A stretch of DNA of 56,868 bases. Origin: Chloroflexota bacterium. Its GTDB lineage: Bacteria > Chloroflexota > Dehalococcoidia > SM23-28-2 > RBG-16-64-32. Every line of letters starts with the position of its first letter. Positions within the stretch are counted from its first letter, which is position 1. Made by a program: the position numbers and the translations under genes. Under the pieces are notes generated by a model. That model worked only from the letters and a program-made list of their open reading frames with translations, was not told the origin of the DNA and did not search any database. The DNA lies in assembly GCA_005882715.1 (NCBI GenBank), contig VBEI01000094.1:1-56868 (forward strand), given 5' to 3'. This document shows, one piece after another, positions 31,380-40,709 of the stretch.

Positions 31380-33767
31380 CTATTCGAAGCGGTCTCCATC
31401 TTCCTCCCACGACCCGCTCAAAACCTCCCGAGATTGGCCGCTTTCCGCTTCGGCGACCACGCCGTTCTCCTCAAGCATATCGATTAGCCGCGCCGCTCTC
31501 GGATAGCCTATGTGCAGACGCCTCTGGAGAAGCGATGTCGAGACCCGCGAATGCTGGCCCGCCAGCTCGCGTGCGGCATCGTACAATGGGTCCTCCTCGT
31601 CGCGCGCAGCCGGACGTTCCCCGTCCGGCTCCTCGAGCGCCTCATCCAGAAGGTGGTCCATCTTGTCGGGCACGAGGTGGCGAAAGCGGTCGCTCGTCCA
31701 CCAGACGACGATCCTATCCAGCTCCTGGTCCGAGACGAACGATCCCTGCAGGCGCTTCGGCTTCGAGGCGTCCGTCGGCATGAAGAGCATGTCGCCGCGC
31801 CCCAGCAACTTCTCGGCGCCCGCACCGTCGATAATCGTCCGCGAGTCCACTTGCGACGAGACGGCGAACGCGATGCGGGTGGGGAAGTTCGCCTTGATCA
31901 GCCCCGTGACGACATCGACTGAGGGCCGCTGGGTGGCGATGATCAAGTGGATGCCCGTCGCCCGGGCCAGCTGCGCGAGCCGGCATATCTGGCGCTCGAC
32001 CTCATAGGGCGCGGCCATCATGAGGTCCGCCAGCTCATCGATCACGACTACCCAGTTGGGGAGCGTGTGTGTGGCTCGCGGGCTCTTGTTGTAGGCCTCG
32101 ATGTTGCGCACACCCACCGAGGCAAACCGCCTGTAGCGGCTGTCCATCTCGTGAATAATTGCTTGCAGCGTGCCGACGACTTCTTCCGTATCAGTGATGA
32201 TTTTGGAGAACGCGAGGTGCGGGATACTGCCGAAGTTCGCCAGCTCCACCCGTTTCGGGTCGATGAGGACCAATCGCAACTCCTCAGGCGTGTTATGCAG
32301 CAGGAAGCCGGCGATGACTGAGTTGATGCAGACGCTCTTGCCGCTCCCCGTCGCTCCGGCGATGAGGAGGTGCGGCATCCTCGCGAGGTCAGCAGCGACA
32401 GGCTCGCCGGAAACGCCCTTCCCCAGGGCGATCGCGAGCTTCGACCGCATGTTGGCTTTCTGGAAGGCCGTGCTCTCGATCACGCTGCGAATGGCGACCA
32501 GCGAGGTAGTGGTGTTGGGGACCTCGATGCCGACTACCGGCTTGCCCGGGACCGGCGCCTCGATGCGGATTGTCGGCGCAGCCAGGGCCAGGGCGAGATC
32601 GTTCGCCAGATTCGTTATGCGGTTCACTCGGACGCGCGTCCGCGAAACGACCTCGGAGCGCATCTGGGGCCGCCCGTCCCGGTCGTATACCTGCCGGCCC
32701 TTGTCGTCGCGCACCGCCACCGTTCGTGTCTTGGTCTCCCATCCGGGCTCTACGCCGAATTGAGTGACGGTAGGTCCCTGGTTGATCGATGCGACCCGGG
32801 CATCGACGCCGAACGATCCTAGCGTTTCGACGATGAGCTGAGCGCGCGCTTCGTTGTCGATTGGACGCAGCTCCACCTCGGCCGCTTCGGTGAGCAGATC
32901 GAGCGGCGGGAGTTCCCAGCCGTGCCCGGCCGGGCGGCCCATCGGCAGGGGCCGCTGATAGGCCTCAAGGTCTTCCTCTTCGGGGTCGCCTGTTACGACA
33001 ATTTCTTCTTCCTCTGTCGGTGTCTCTTCAACCGGAGCGGGCTTTTCTTCAGGCTCAGTGTCGAGCCAGTCCTCATCGAACTGCGGCATGTATGGCTGAT
33101 CGAGGAGCTTCTCGCTCTCTTCCTCCTCAGCCCGCGGAAGGAGGCTGGCGAAGAAGGACTGGACGCCCCGCCAGATGCTGACGTGCAGCTCCAGGCTCAG
33201 CAGCTGCCGGCCGAGGTTGAGCCCACCCAGCGCTGCAAGCTGGGCGCCTTGCGGCCAGAGCAGCCCCACGCCGGTCAGCGCGAGAGCGACCCAAGTGACT
33301 ATGCCGAACACGCTCCCGGTCAGCGTCTGACCTACGTCGCCGCCGGCCGTCGCATCTCGGAAAGAAACATCTCCAAAATTCCAGTCCGGCGCCCATAAGC
33401 TGAGCGCACCGACTGCGAACGCCAGGATTAGATGCGCGCCGGCCCATCGCCTCAGGAGACGATCGTCCAGCTCGGGGTGCCGCAGGACGAGCGCTACATC
33501 GATGCCGATCGCCGCGATCACGAGCAAAAGCGAGAGCCCGAACAGACTGATGACGTACTCGACGCCGTCTGTTATGTAGGTAGCGAGCAGAAACGCCGCG
33601 ACAGCCAAGACGGCGGCAGCGCCGATTCCAAGCCAGTAGTGCTGTGAATTCTGTATTGCGGCGCCGAAGTGAGCCTGCCGCCGCGAAGCACGGCGGCGAA
33701 CGCCGCTCTGTCTGGGACGGTAGCTTGTAGTCCTTGTAGTCGTACGCGATTTTGTTTTGACGGGCAC
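31380..33767 (-). CDS. ftsK: DNA translocase FtsK/SpoIIIE
   Basis: Pumps chromosome ends through the septum. The 795-residue protein has a basic N-terminus, about four membrane spans (residues 45-190), an acidic linker (EEEEIVVTGDPEEEDLEAYQ), the translocase core with Walker A AGATGSGKSVCINS, VLIDPKRVEL and VVVIDELADLMM, and a C-terminal winged-helix gamma domain (LLQRRLHIGYPRAARLIDMLE). The start is GTG. It follows RNase J by 8 bases. Confidence 0.96.
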   Translation of the reverse strand: MPVKTKSRTTTRTTSYRPRQSGVRRRASRRQAHFGAAIQNSQHYWLGIGAAAVLAVAAFLLATYITDGVEYVISLFGLSLLLVIAAIGIDVALVLRHPELDDRLLRRWAGAHLILAFAVGALSLWAPDWNFGDVSFRDATAGGDVGQTLTGSVFGIVTWVALALTGVGLLWPQGAQLAALGGLNLGRQLLSLELHVSIWRGVQSFFASLLPRAEEEESEKLLDQPYMPQFDEDWLDTEPEEKPAPVEETPTEEEEIVVTGDPEEEDLEAYQRPLPMGRPAGHGWELPPLDLLTEAAEVELRPIDNEARAQLIVETLGSFGVDARVASINQGPTVTQFGVEPGWETKTRTVAVRDDKGRQVYDRDGRPQMRSEVVSRTRVRVNRITNLANDLALALAAPTIRIEAPVPGKPVVGIEVPNTTTSLVAIRSVIESTAFQKANMRSKLAIALGKGVSGEPVAADLARMPHLLIAGATGSGKSVCINSVIAGFLLHNTPEELRLVLIDPKRVELANFGSIPHLAFSKIITDTEEVVGTLQAIIHEMDSRYRRFASVGVRNIEAYNKSPRATHTLPNWVVVIDELADLMMAAPYEVERQICRLAQLARATGIHLIIATQRPSVDVVTGLIKANFPTRIAFAVSSQVDSRTIIDGAGAEKLLGRGDMLFMPTDASKPKRLQGSFVSDQELDRIVVWWTSDRFRHLVPDKMDHLLDEALEEPDGERPAARDEEDPLYDAARELAGQHSRVSTSLLQRRLHIGYPRAARLIDMLEENGVVAEAESGQSREVLSGSWEEDGDRFE

Positions 33768-33775
33768 GTTGCGGG

Positions 33776-35443
33776 CTAGACCTCAACGCTTACTGGAAGC
33801 ACCATCGGCCTGCGCCGCGTCTCCTCAAACAGAAAGCGAGATAGGGCGTCGTGCACGCGCGTGTTGAAGTCTGCCTTATTAGCCACGTGCGCGCCTCCGC
33901 CTAATGCCTGCACCACGACGTCCTTGGCCCTTTCCATAAGTCCGTCCGACATTTCGCTTTCGATAAATCCCCTTGATACAACGTCAGGGCGTCCGATAGG
34001 TTTACCCGTCTGCCTGTCTATAGCCACGATGGCGACTATCACGCCATCGCCCGCCAGGTGGGCTCTGTCGCGAAGCACAATGCGGTCGATACCGACCGCC
34101 AGACCGTCGACATAAACCCAGTCGGCCGAGGTTCGGCCGGCTACGCGGGCGCCCTTCGCATCGAGCTCCAGGATGTCGCCGTCTTCAAGCGTGAAGACGT
34201 TTTCCGCCGGCAAGCCCATCGAGCGCGCGATCATCGAGTGCATCCAGAGATGCCGGTATTCGCCGTGCACCGGCACGAAGTACCGCGGCTTCACCAGGCC
34301 GATCATGAGCTTCAACTCCTCCTGAGCCGCATGGCCGCGGACGTGGACGCTCGCGATGCGGCTAAAGAGCACCTCTGCGCCCTGACGGTAGAGGTTGTCG
34401 ATCGTGCGGTTGATGAGCAGCTCGTTGCCGGGGATCGGCGAAGAGGACAGCACGACGGTGTCGCCCGGCTGAATCTCGATGTGCCGGTGATCGCGGTTCG
34501 CCATCCGCACGAGTGCGGACGTAGGCTCGCCCTGTGCGCCTGTGGTGATAATGGCGATTTTCTCCGGCGCGAGCTTCTTCATCTTGTCCAGCGACGCGAG
34601 CACATCTCCGGTCGCGGAGAGGTAACCCTGATCGATCGCCATCTTCACGTTGTCGAGCATGCTGCGGCCCGTTATGAACACTCTTCTGTCGTGTTTGGTC
34701 GCGGCATCAATGACCTGCTGAATGCGGGAGATCAGGCTCGCGAACGTGGCTACGATCACCCGGCCCGACGCGTTCGCCATGATCCTGTCAAGCGTTTCCG
34801 AAACGCTTCGCTCGGACGGCGTATAGCCGGTCGTATCCGCGTATGTCGAATCCGAGAAGAGAAGAGCAACGCCTTGGCGACCGATCTCCGCAATGCGGGT
34901 CAGATCGGGTGGCTCTCCCATGACCGGCGTGTGGTCAAACTTGAAGTCGCCGGTATGGAAGACCGTCCCCGCCGGAGTCTGAATGGCAAGCGCTGCCGAG
35001 TCCGGAATACTGTGAGTGATATGTATGAACTCGGCGTTGAACCTGCCCAGCTTGACTCGCTCGCCCGGCCGAACGACGCGCAGATCTGCTTGTTTGTCGA
35101 GACGATGCTCCTCTAGCTTCACCGCGATCAGACCGCGGGTAAGCCGGGTACAGTAGATCGGCGGCATTTTGCCGTTTGGCAGGCGAAGGCGGGGAAGGAC
35201 ATAAGGCAGCGCTCCAGTGTGGTCCTCGTGACCGTGGGTAATGAGCACTCCCCGTAGCTTGCTGATCCGCTCCGTGACATAAGAGACATCGGGGATGACG
35301 AGGTCCACGCCAAGCATCTCTTCATCCGGAAACATGAGCCCGGCGTCGACCAGGATCAGGTCGTCGGCAAGCTCCAGAACCATCATGTTCTTGCCGATCT
35401 CCCCCAGCCCGCCGAGGGGGATGACCCTCAGGTTATCGGCCAT
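33776..35443 (-). CDS. rnj: Ribonuclease J
   Basis: Metallo-beta-lactamase/beta-CASP 5'-exo- and endoribonuclease of 555 residues. The zinc motif THGHEDHTGALPY, the HTGDFKFDHTP region, SDSTYADTTGYTPSE, the beta-CASP segment (VATFASLISRIQQVIDAA, TTGAQGEP, SSSPIPGNE) and VHVRGHAAQEELKLMIGLVKPRYFVPVHGEYRH are all seen. It may mature rRNA and mRNA in place of RNase E. Confidence 0.97.
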   Translation of the reverse strand: MADNLRVIPLGGLGEIGKNMMVLELADDLILVDAGLMFPDEEMLGVDLVIPDVSYVTERISKLRGVLITHGHEDHTGALPYVLPRLRLPNGKMPPIYCTRLTRGLIAVKLEEHRLDKQADLRVVRPGERVKLGRFNAEFIHITHSIPDSAALAIQTPAGTVFHTGDFKFDHTPVMGEPPDLTRIAEIGRQGVALLFSDSTYADTTGYTPSERSVSETLDRIMANASGRVIVATFASLISRIQQVIDAATKHDRRVFITGRSMLDNVKMAIDQGYLSATGDVLASLDKMKKLAPEKIAIITTGAQGEPTSALVRMANRDHRHIEIQPGDTVVLSSSPIPGNELLINRTIDNLYRQGAEVLFSRIASVHVRGHAAQEELKLMIGLVKPRYFVPVHGEYRHLWMHSMIARSMGLPAENVFTLEDGDILELDAKGARVAGRTSADWVYVDGLAVGIDRIVLRDRAHLAGDGVIVAIVAIDRQTGKPIGRPDVVSRGFIESEMSDGLMERAKDVVVQALGGGAHVANKADFNTRVHDALSRFLFEETRRRPMVLPVSVEV

Positions 35444-35449
35444 GTCTAT

Positions 35450-36058
35450 CTAGAATAGGCGCATCTGGTCCGGCGCGAGTTCGGCCACAGCGACCGGCTG
35501 CTCCGCCTGGCGAACCTTCTCCAGCGCCTGAGGTATTCTTCGGAAATCGTCCTCGATTGTCTTGCGAAGATTACCCGCGTGCAGCGCCGCGGCGGGATGG
35601 TACATGTGAAGGTAATGCATCCCGTTCTGCCGGCGCAGGTGTCCGTGCACTTTGCTTATCGAGTCGCGCGGAAAGAACCAGGCCAGCGAATATCTCCCCA
35701 GCGTCACGATCAGTTTCGGGTCAATCGTCTGTATCTGCAGGCTCAAGTACTTGCGACAAGCTTCTATTTCAGCAGGCAAGGGATCACGATTGTTCGGCGG
35801 CCGGCACTTGACGACGTTCGTGATATAGACGTCGCTGCGTCGCAGCCCAGCCGATGCGAGCAACTCCTCTAGGAGTTTTCCTGCGGGACCGACAAATGGG
35901 CGCGCCTGCTGGTCTTCATGAAAGCCGGGGCCTTCTCCCACGAACATAACGTCCGCGTCTGGTGGGCCCTCTCCGGGGACAGCTTGAGTGCGCGTGCCGC
36001 AGAGTCCGCAGTCTGTGCAATTGGCTACGCGGCGGTAAAGCTGCTCAAGCTCAATCAC
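35450..36058 (-). CDS. udg: Uracil-DNA glycosylase, iron-sulfur family 4
   Basis: Removes uracil from DNA. The 202-residue protein has cysteines for a 4Fe-4S cluster (C14, C17 in CTDCGLC, and KCRPPNNR plus EACRKYL), the catalytic-region motif GEGPGFHEDQQARPFVGPAGKLL and the HxxxxH-like MYHPAAAL. Start ATG at 36058. RNase J follows 6 bases after its stop. Confidence 0.93.
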   Translation of the reverse strand: MIELEQLYRRVANCTDCGLCGTRTQAVPGEGPPDADVMFVGEGPGFHEDQQARPFVGPAGKLLEELLASAGLRRSDVYITNVVKCRPPNNRDPLPAEIEACRKYLSLQIQTIDPKLIVTLGRYSLAWFFPRDSISKVHGHLRRQNGMHYLHMYHPAAALHAGNLRKTIEDDFRRIPQALEKVRQAEQPVAVAELAPDQMRLF

Positions 36059-36100
36059 TTTGGTTGATGATAATGTCCGTCCTGCGGCGGGTCAACAAGC

Positions 36101-36886
36101 TTATTGAGCTCGTGAAGGCCCGCGGGGCTGTACCGCGACGGCGAGCGCCACCCCAAGAAAATAAAGCCCGATCAGCGGCAACGCGACAATCGTGCAAGTT
36201 ACTGGGTCAGGCGTCGGCGTGACCACTGCCGCGACGACGAATGCGCCCACTATCGCGAACCGCCACCAACCGATCAGCCGGCGCGCGGTTACGATGCGTA
36301 GACGCGCGAGAAACATGACGATCAAAGGCGTCTGGAAGGCAACGCCGGTCCAGAACAATAACCGCAGCACGAAGTCGAAGTAGCTTCCGAGCCGGATCTG
36401 TGGCTCGGCGATGTCGTTCTGGAAATTGAGCAGGAAGCCCAGGGCCGGCGGCAGCGCGACATAATAGGCGAAGGCAACCCCTGCGAGAAACAGCCCCACC
36501 GAACCAGCGACGGTGCCGTATAACCAGCGCTTTTCGTTCGCTTTCAGGCCCGGTGCTACGAAGGCGAGAATCTGGTACATGATCACGGGCATCGCGAGGA
36601 CAATGCTGCTCATCAGAGCGATCTTGAAATAAGTGACGAAGCTCTCGAACGGCTCGAGGAAGACCAGACGGAAGTCTTGGCTACGCTCCTCGGCTGGATG
36701 CTTCAAGAATCGCAACAGGTCGCCGGTGAAGTAGGCGGAGATGGCGAGGCCAACCACCACGGCGACGGAGCAGATGATCAGCCTTCGCCGCAGTTCCTGG
36801 AGGTGTTCCACGAGTGTTAGATAACGCTCGCTCCTCTCCGTTTCCGGCCTGTCTTGGGGCGGTCCGGGTGGCGCGACGCTCGTCAT
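36101..36886 (-). CDS. tatC: Sec-independent translocase TatC
   Basis: Six-span receptor for twin-arginine signal peptides, 261 residues. Motifs: LVEHLQELRRRLIIC at the first span, FLEPFESFVTYFKIALMSSIVLAMPVIMYQILAFVAPGLKANEKRW and the later PDPVTCTIVALPLIGLYFLG. It sits just downstream of the TatA/B gene. Confidence 0.96.
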   Translation of the reverse strand: MTSVAPPGPPQDRPETERSERYLTLVEHLQELRRRLIICSVAVVVGLAISAYFTGDLLRFLKHPAEERSQDFRLVFLEPFESFVTYFKIALMSSIVLAMPVIMYQILAFVAPGLKANEKRWLYGTVAGSVGLFLAGVAFAYYVALPPALGFLLNFQNDIAEPQIRLGSYFDFVLRLLFWTGVAFQTPLIVMFLARLRIVTARRLIGWWRFAIVGAFVVAAVVTPTPDPVTCTIVALPLIGLYFLGVALAVAVQPRGPSRAQ

Positions 36887-36912
36887 GGAGAGTCAGTAGT
36901 CGGAAACTGCCA

Positions 36913-37296
36913 CTAGGGATGGGTCGAAGGACCGCTCGATTTCGGCGGTGGTTCGCCGCCCGGTTCGATTATCGGCGCCTCGCTGCTGGACCTGACCGCC
37001 GGCTTTTCTTGACTGGCGCGGAGAGTCCGGTCCACTTCGTCGGCGATATTGGAGAACCCGCCGCCGATGCTGGACCTGAACTCGTTCAGCTCCTTGCGGA
37101 CCTCATCGTACTCTTTCGTCAACTCCTGAAGCTCTTTGCGGATGTCGGCGGTCGCGTCGGTGGCGTAACCGCGCATGTAACGCACGGCCCGGGCAAGTTG
37201 GACCGCAACGCCGGGTATTCGTTCGGGCCCAAGGACAATAACGGCGACGATCGCCACGAGTGCGACTTCGAGAGGTCCGACGCCGAGAAAGTTCAT
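36913..37296 (-). CDS. tatA: Sec-independent translocase TatA/TatB
   Basis: One N-terminal span with the FLGVGPLEVALVAIVAVIVLGPERIP signature (FGxxELxxxxxxxLxxFGPxKLP type), an amphipathic helix, a coiled coil (KELQELTKEYDEVRKELNEF) and a Pro-rich tail; 127 residues. The long helix suggests TatB-like function. A minus-strand TATAAT lies at 37308-37313, so the 5' untranslated region may be only a few bases. Confidence 0.9.
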   Translation of the reverse strand: MNFLGVGPLEVALVAIVAVIVLGPERIPGVAVQLARAVRYMRGYATDATADIRKELQELTKEYDEVRKELNEFRSSIGGGFSNIADEVDRTLRASQEKPAVRSSSEAPIIEPGGEPPPKSSGPSTHP

Positions 37297-37404
37297 CGCG
37301 CAGGCTCATTATAAGCTACGTTCTCGCAACAGACGGGGAGTTGTCCTTAGTCGCTCATTGGTTCGTCCCTTGCGGTGGGCAGGTAGGTATCAAGTATTGC
37401 GGAC

Positions 37405-37423
37405 ATGTAGTAGAATACTACAT
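37405..37423. promoter_or_regulatory. Palindromic operator before the HTH/PIN pair
   Basis: ATGTAGTA-GAA-TACTACAT is a perfect 8-bp inverted repeat ending one base before the ATG. It contains TAGAAT, a possible -10, so the mRNA may be nearly leaderless. It is a natural autoregulation site for the HTH protein. Confidence 0.65.
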
Positions 37424-37424
37424 C

Positions 37425-37739
37425 ATGAGTGATCAGCTTCTAACGGTCCGCGAAGTGGCCCACCAATGTCGCCGTTCAGAGGAGACGGTCCGTCGTTGGA
37501 TATGGAGCGGCAAGCTTCCAGCAAGAAAACTGGGAAACCAGCTTTTCATCTCAGTTGATGACGTGAGTCGGCTCGGCCATCAGGATACAGAGCCGACGCG
37601 GGAGTCGCGGAGGCGGTACACCAGAGATGAGCTGCTCCACCAGTTGGAAGAAGACCAAGAGTTGAGCCTTGAAACGTTGGCTACGTATGGGCCCATCGAC
37701 GTGGCGGGACTCGTGCGGCAAGTCCGTGAGGGAGCCTAG
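37425..37739 (+). CDS. Excisionase-type HTH protein, putative antitoxin
   Basis: A 104-residue protein with a MerR/excisionase helix-turn-helix (LLTVREVAHQCRRSEETVRRWIWSGKLPARKLGNQLFISVDDVSRL) and a C-terminal acidic region that could bind a toxin. The ATG at 37425 directly follows the palindrome; an upstream in-frame start at 37260 lies inside tatA and is rejected. It ends 2 bases before the PIN gene, the order of antitoxin then toxin. Confidence 0.8.
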   Translation: MSDQLLTVREVAHQCRRSEETVRRWIWSGKLPARKLGNQLFISVDDVSRLGHQDTEPTRESRRRYTRDELLHQLEEDQELSLETLATYGPIDVAGLVRQVREGA

Positions 37740-37741
37740 AC

Positions 37742-38185
37742 TTGGCAGGCAGCGTCTGCATTGACGCGAGCCTCGCGATTTCCTGGGTCATCGGTGAGCG
37801 GTTTACTCCGTCCGCGCTGGCCATCCGTCGGCAGTGGATCGCGGATGATGTAGAGATGATTGTTCCGCCCATCTTTCGGCCGGAGGTAACCTCGGCTATA
37901 CGACTCGCCGTGTACCGCCGGGATGTAACGCCGGACCACGGACGTCGCGCGCTCGACCACTACCTCAGGTGGCCCGTGTTCCTCGTCGACGACAGCGACG
38001 ATCTTCAGCGCCGCGCATATGACATAGCAACTGCTTTCGACCGGCCGCGCGCATACGATGCCCAGTATCTCGCGGTCGCTCAGTCGGGAGGTTGCGAGTT
38101 CTGGACCGGCGATGAACGGCTAATCGACTCGCTTCGTGGGCGGTTGCCGTGGGCGCACTGGATCGGCGATTACCAGTCGCGCTGA
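37742..38185 (+). CDS. PIN-domain toxin (VapC-like)
   Basis: The 147-residue protein has the four PIN acidic sites: CIDASLAISWV (Asp8), FRPEVTSAI, YDAQYLAVAQ and WTGDERLID. It is predicted to cut RNA, probably tRNA or rRNA as in VapC toxins. Start is TTG at 37742, two bases after the antitoxin stop. A small hairpin CTTCGC/GCGAAG follows at 38188-38209. Confidence 0.85.
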   Translation: MAGSVCIDASLAISWVIGERFTPSALAIRRQWIADDVEMIVPPIFRPEVTSAIRLAVYRRDVTPDHGRRALDHYLRWPVFLVDDSDDLQRRAYDIATAFDRPRAYDAQYLAVAQSGGCEFWTGDERLIDSLRGRLPWAHWIGDYQSR

Positions 38186-38279
38186 GACTTCGCTTTCGAT
38201 ATCGCGAAGGCGGTCTTCCGGTCAGCTTTGGCCGAGCCTGCGCCTGTTCGCCACCTGTCTGCGCTAGGCGTGGGCAGGG

Positions 38280-38546
38280 TCAGGCGTCGTCGTCGGTAAT
38301 GCCGTGCTCCTGGATGTAGTTGACCGCGTCCTGAACGGTGATGATCTTTTCGGCGTCTTCGTCAGAAACCTCGATCGTCTTACCCGCCTTGCTGAACTCC
38401 TCTTCGAGCGACATGATCAACTCCACCAGGTCGAGCGAGTCGGCGTTAAGGTCGTCAACGAAGGAGGTCTGCGGTGTAATTTCGCCTTCTTCAACGCCCA
38501 GTTGTTCCGCTATTATCTTTCGTACTCGCTCGAAGACCGTGGCCAC
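38280..38546 (-). CDS. acpP: Acyl carrier protein
   Basis: Carries growing fatty acids on 4'-phosphopantetheine. The 88-residue acidic protein has the attachment motif DDLNADSLDLVELIM with Ser in DSL. The N-terminus VFERVRKIIAEQLG is typical. GTG start after AGGAGG. It lies 18 bases downstream of nusB, last of the fatty acid/ribosome cluster. Confidence 0.97.
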   Translation of the reverse strand: MATVFERVRKIIAEQLGVEEGEITPQTSFVDDLNADSLDLVELIMSLEEEFSKAGKTIEVSDEDAEKIITVQDAVNYIQEHGITDDDA

Positions 38547-38564
38547 CTAGTACCTCCTTGGCCT

Positions 38565-38975
38565 TTAACGCGTGGTTAGCACACTAACGGAGCCCAGTAC
38601 TCCGTTGATGAACCTCGGGGATTTCTCGCCGCCGAAATCCTTGGCCAATTCCACGGCCTCGTTTATCGCGGCTCGCATTGGCACCCTATTATCGATGAGG
38701 ACTTCATATATCGCAAGCCTGAGTATATTGCGGTCAATGACGGGCAACTGATCAATCGGAAAAGCGGGGGCGGTATTCTCGATGGTCTTGTCTATCTGCT
38801 CCTTATGAGCCAGAACTCCGGTTACAAGCTCTTGGGCGAACTCCTTCACTTCTGTGGAGGGGGGGAACCTTCCGAACTGCCGGGCGATGGTCTGTTCCGG
38901 TTGATGTCCCACGCTATCCAGCTCGAATAGAGCTTGCAAGGCGGCTATCCTCGCCTTCCTTCTTTTGCCGCTCAT
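38565..38975 (-). CDS. nusB: Transcription antitermination factor NusB
   Basis: All-helical partner of NusE in rRNA antitermination. The 136-residue protein begins KRRKARIAALQALFELDSVG and ends with NRVPMRAAINEAVELAKDFGGEKSPRFINGVLG, both standard NusB signatures. It sits between fabG and acpP, an unusual place for it. Confidence 0.96.
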   Translation of the reverse strand: MSGKRRKARIAALQALFELDSVGHQPEQTIARQFGRFPPSTEVKEFAQELVTGVLAHKEQIDKTIENTAPAFPIDQLPVIDRNILRLAIYEVLIDNRVPMRAAINEAVELAKDFGGEKSPRFINGVLGSVSVLTTR

Positions 38976-38977
38976 GG

Positions 38978-39724
38978 CTAAAGGCCCAGTCCGCCGTCGA
39001 CAGCGAGCACTTGCCCGGTTATATACGACCCGCCGTCGGAGGCTAGGAACACGACAGTCGCGGCGATATCCTCAGGCGTGCCAAAGCGGTCGATCAACAA
39101 GCGCTGCTTTACACCTTCAACTATTTCCTTGCGTATGTCTTTCGTCAGCTCGGTGATGACCAGTCCCGGCATAATGAGGTTGGCCGTGATGTTGCGGGAG
39201 CCCATCTCCCTGGCCACGGCCCGCGTGAATCCGATCAGCCCGGACTTAGCTGCGGCATAGTTTGCCTGCCCGGCGTTGCCGGCAAGACCGGAGACGCTGC
39301 CGATGTTGATGATGCGGCCCCAGCGCTCACGCATCATCGGCCGCAAGGCGGCCTTGGTGCATAGGAAGACCGCTCTTAGATTCAAGTCCATCACCTGGTC
39401 CCAGTCCTGGAGGGACATTCGCAGCAACAGCGTGTCTCGATTGAAGCCGGCGTTGTTCACGAGCACATCCAGGCGCCCTAGGCCATCGATTGTCTCCTGG
39501 ACCATCCGTTCGGTGTCTTCCGGCACGCGAACGTCTCCGTGGACCGCCAGCGCGCGCCCGCCGGCATCTTCGATCTCCTTACGCAAACTGTGCGCCTGCT
39601 CTTCGCTCTTGTGGTAGTTTACCGCCACCGCAGCACCATGGCGTGCCAGATGACGGCAGATGGAGCTGCCGATCCCGCGCGAGCCGCCGGTCACCAAGGC
39701 CACATGGCCGTTCAGATCAAACAT
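38978..39724 (-). CDS. fabG: 3-oxoacyl-ACP reductase
   Basis: NADPH-dependent short-chain dehydrogenase of fatty acid elongation, 248 residues. It shows the TGGSRGIGSSICRHLA cofactor loop, NNAGFNRDTLL, the catalytic IGSVSG serine, YAAAKSG Tyr/Lys pair and the C-terminal SYITGQVLAVDGGL. Overlaps the fabD end by 8 bases. Confidence 0.96.
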   Translation of the reverse strand: MFDLNGHVALVTGGSRGIGSSICRHLARHGAAVAVNYHKSEEQAHSLRKEIEDAGGRALAVHGDVRVPEDTERMVQETIDGLGRLDVLVNNAGFNRDTLLLRMSLQDWDQVMDLNLRAVFLCTKAALRPMMRERWGRIINIGSVSGLAGNAGQANYAAAKSGLIGFTRAVAREMGSRNITANLIMPGLVITELTKDIRKEIVEGVKQRLLIDRFGTPEDIAATVVFLASDGGSYITGQVLAVDGGLGL

Positions 39725-40697
39725 GAGATGCGGCGGCGGGAACGGAGGGCCGATCGAGTGATATTAGCGTCAATTCTGGGAAGTCTCTTTTGAGCATTGT
39801 AATGAGCGTCTGTCCTGGGCCTGCTTCCACGAACGTACGGACGCCCGCGTCAATCATGTACAGGATGGACTGGTACCAGCGGACGGGCGTCGCCATCTGC
39901 AGGCCGAGTTCAGAGGTCAGGTCGGCCGCCGACGCGATAGGCTTGGCCGCCACATTACCCACGACCGGTATCGCAGGTTCCTGGGCGTTGACCCTCTGTA
40001 GTACGCTCTCGAAATTTCGCGCCGCGCTTCCCATAAGGGATGTATGAAAAGCGCCCGCCACCTTCATCGGCAGGCCCCTGCCTCCACGCTCTTTGGCCAG
40101 CCGGCAGGCAGTATCGACGACTTCGGGCGCTCCCCCGATTACCGTTTGGGTGCGGGCGTTGAAGTTGCATTGCTCTGCTCCGGAGAGCCGACATACGTCG
40201 CTCACGGTCTCTTCGGATAGTCCAACAATGGCCGCCATCGTCCCAGCGTTCTCGGTGCCCGCTTCTTCCATCAGCCGTCCGCGCTCTCGTACCAGCCGCA
40301 GGACATCAGCGAAGAGGAGCGAACCCGCTGCCACAAGAGCGGTGTACTCTCCCAGGCTGTGCCCGGCTACGAACGCGGGTCTCTTATGGAGGGTACGGGA
40401 GTCCAAAGCGGCAGCAAGAATCGCAAGAGAAGCGGTCAACATGGCGGGCTGGGCGTTGACAGTTCGAGTGAGTTCCTCTTCGGGTCCTTCGAAGCAAAGG
40501 CGGCTAAGCTTGGTCCTCAGCACCTCGTCTGCTGTCTGAAACACGGCCTTCGCGCTCGGGGACGACTGCGACGCCTCGAACCCCATGCCGAGCTTCTGTG
40601 CGCCTTGGCCTGGAAATAGCAGCGCCAGCTGAGAATCAATCGGGAGCTGGTGAAGGGCCTTGATCGAAACGGAAATATCGCTCTGCGCTTGCGTCAT
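39717..40697 (-). CDS. fabD: Malonyl-CoA:ACP transacylase
   Basis: Loads malonyl groups on ACP. The 326-residue protein has LLFPGQGAQKLGMG, the nucleophile motif AGHSLGEYTALVAAG, the catalytic-His region GAFHTSLM and the C-terminal VEAGPGQTLITML. It precedes fabG with an overlap. Confidence 0.96.
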   Translation of the reverse strand: MTQAQSDISVSIKALHQLPIDSQLALLFPGQGAQKLGMGFEASQSSPSAKAVFQTADEVLRTKLSRLCFEGPEEELTRTVNAQPAMLTASLAILAAALDSRTLHKRPAFVAGHSLGEYTALVAAGSLLFADVLRLVRERGRLMEEAGTENAGTMAAIVGLSEETVSDVCRLSGAEQCNFNARTQTVIGGAPEVVDTACRLAKERGGRGLPMKVAGAFHTSLMGSAARNFESVLQRVNAQEPAIPVVGNVAAKPIASAADLTSELGLQMATPVRWYQSILYMIDAGVRTFVEAGPGQTLITMLKRDFPELTLISLDRPSVPAAASHV

Positions 40698-40709
40698 GCT
40701 GAGGTCTAA

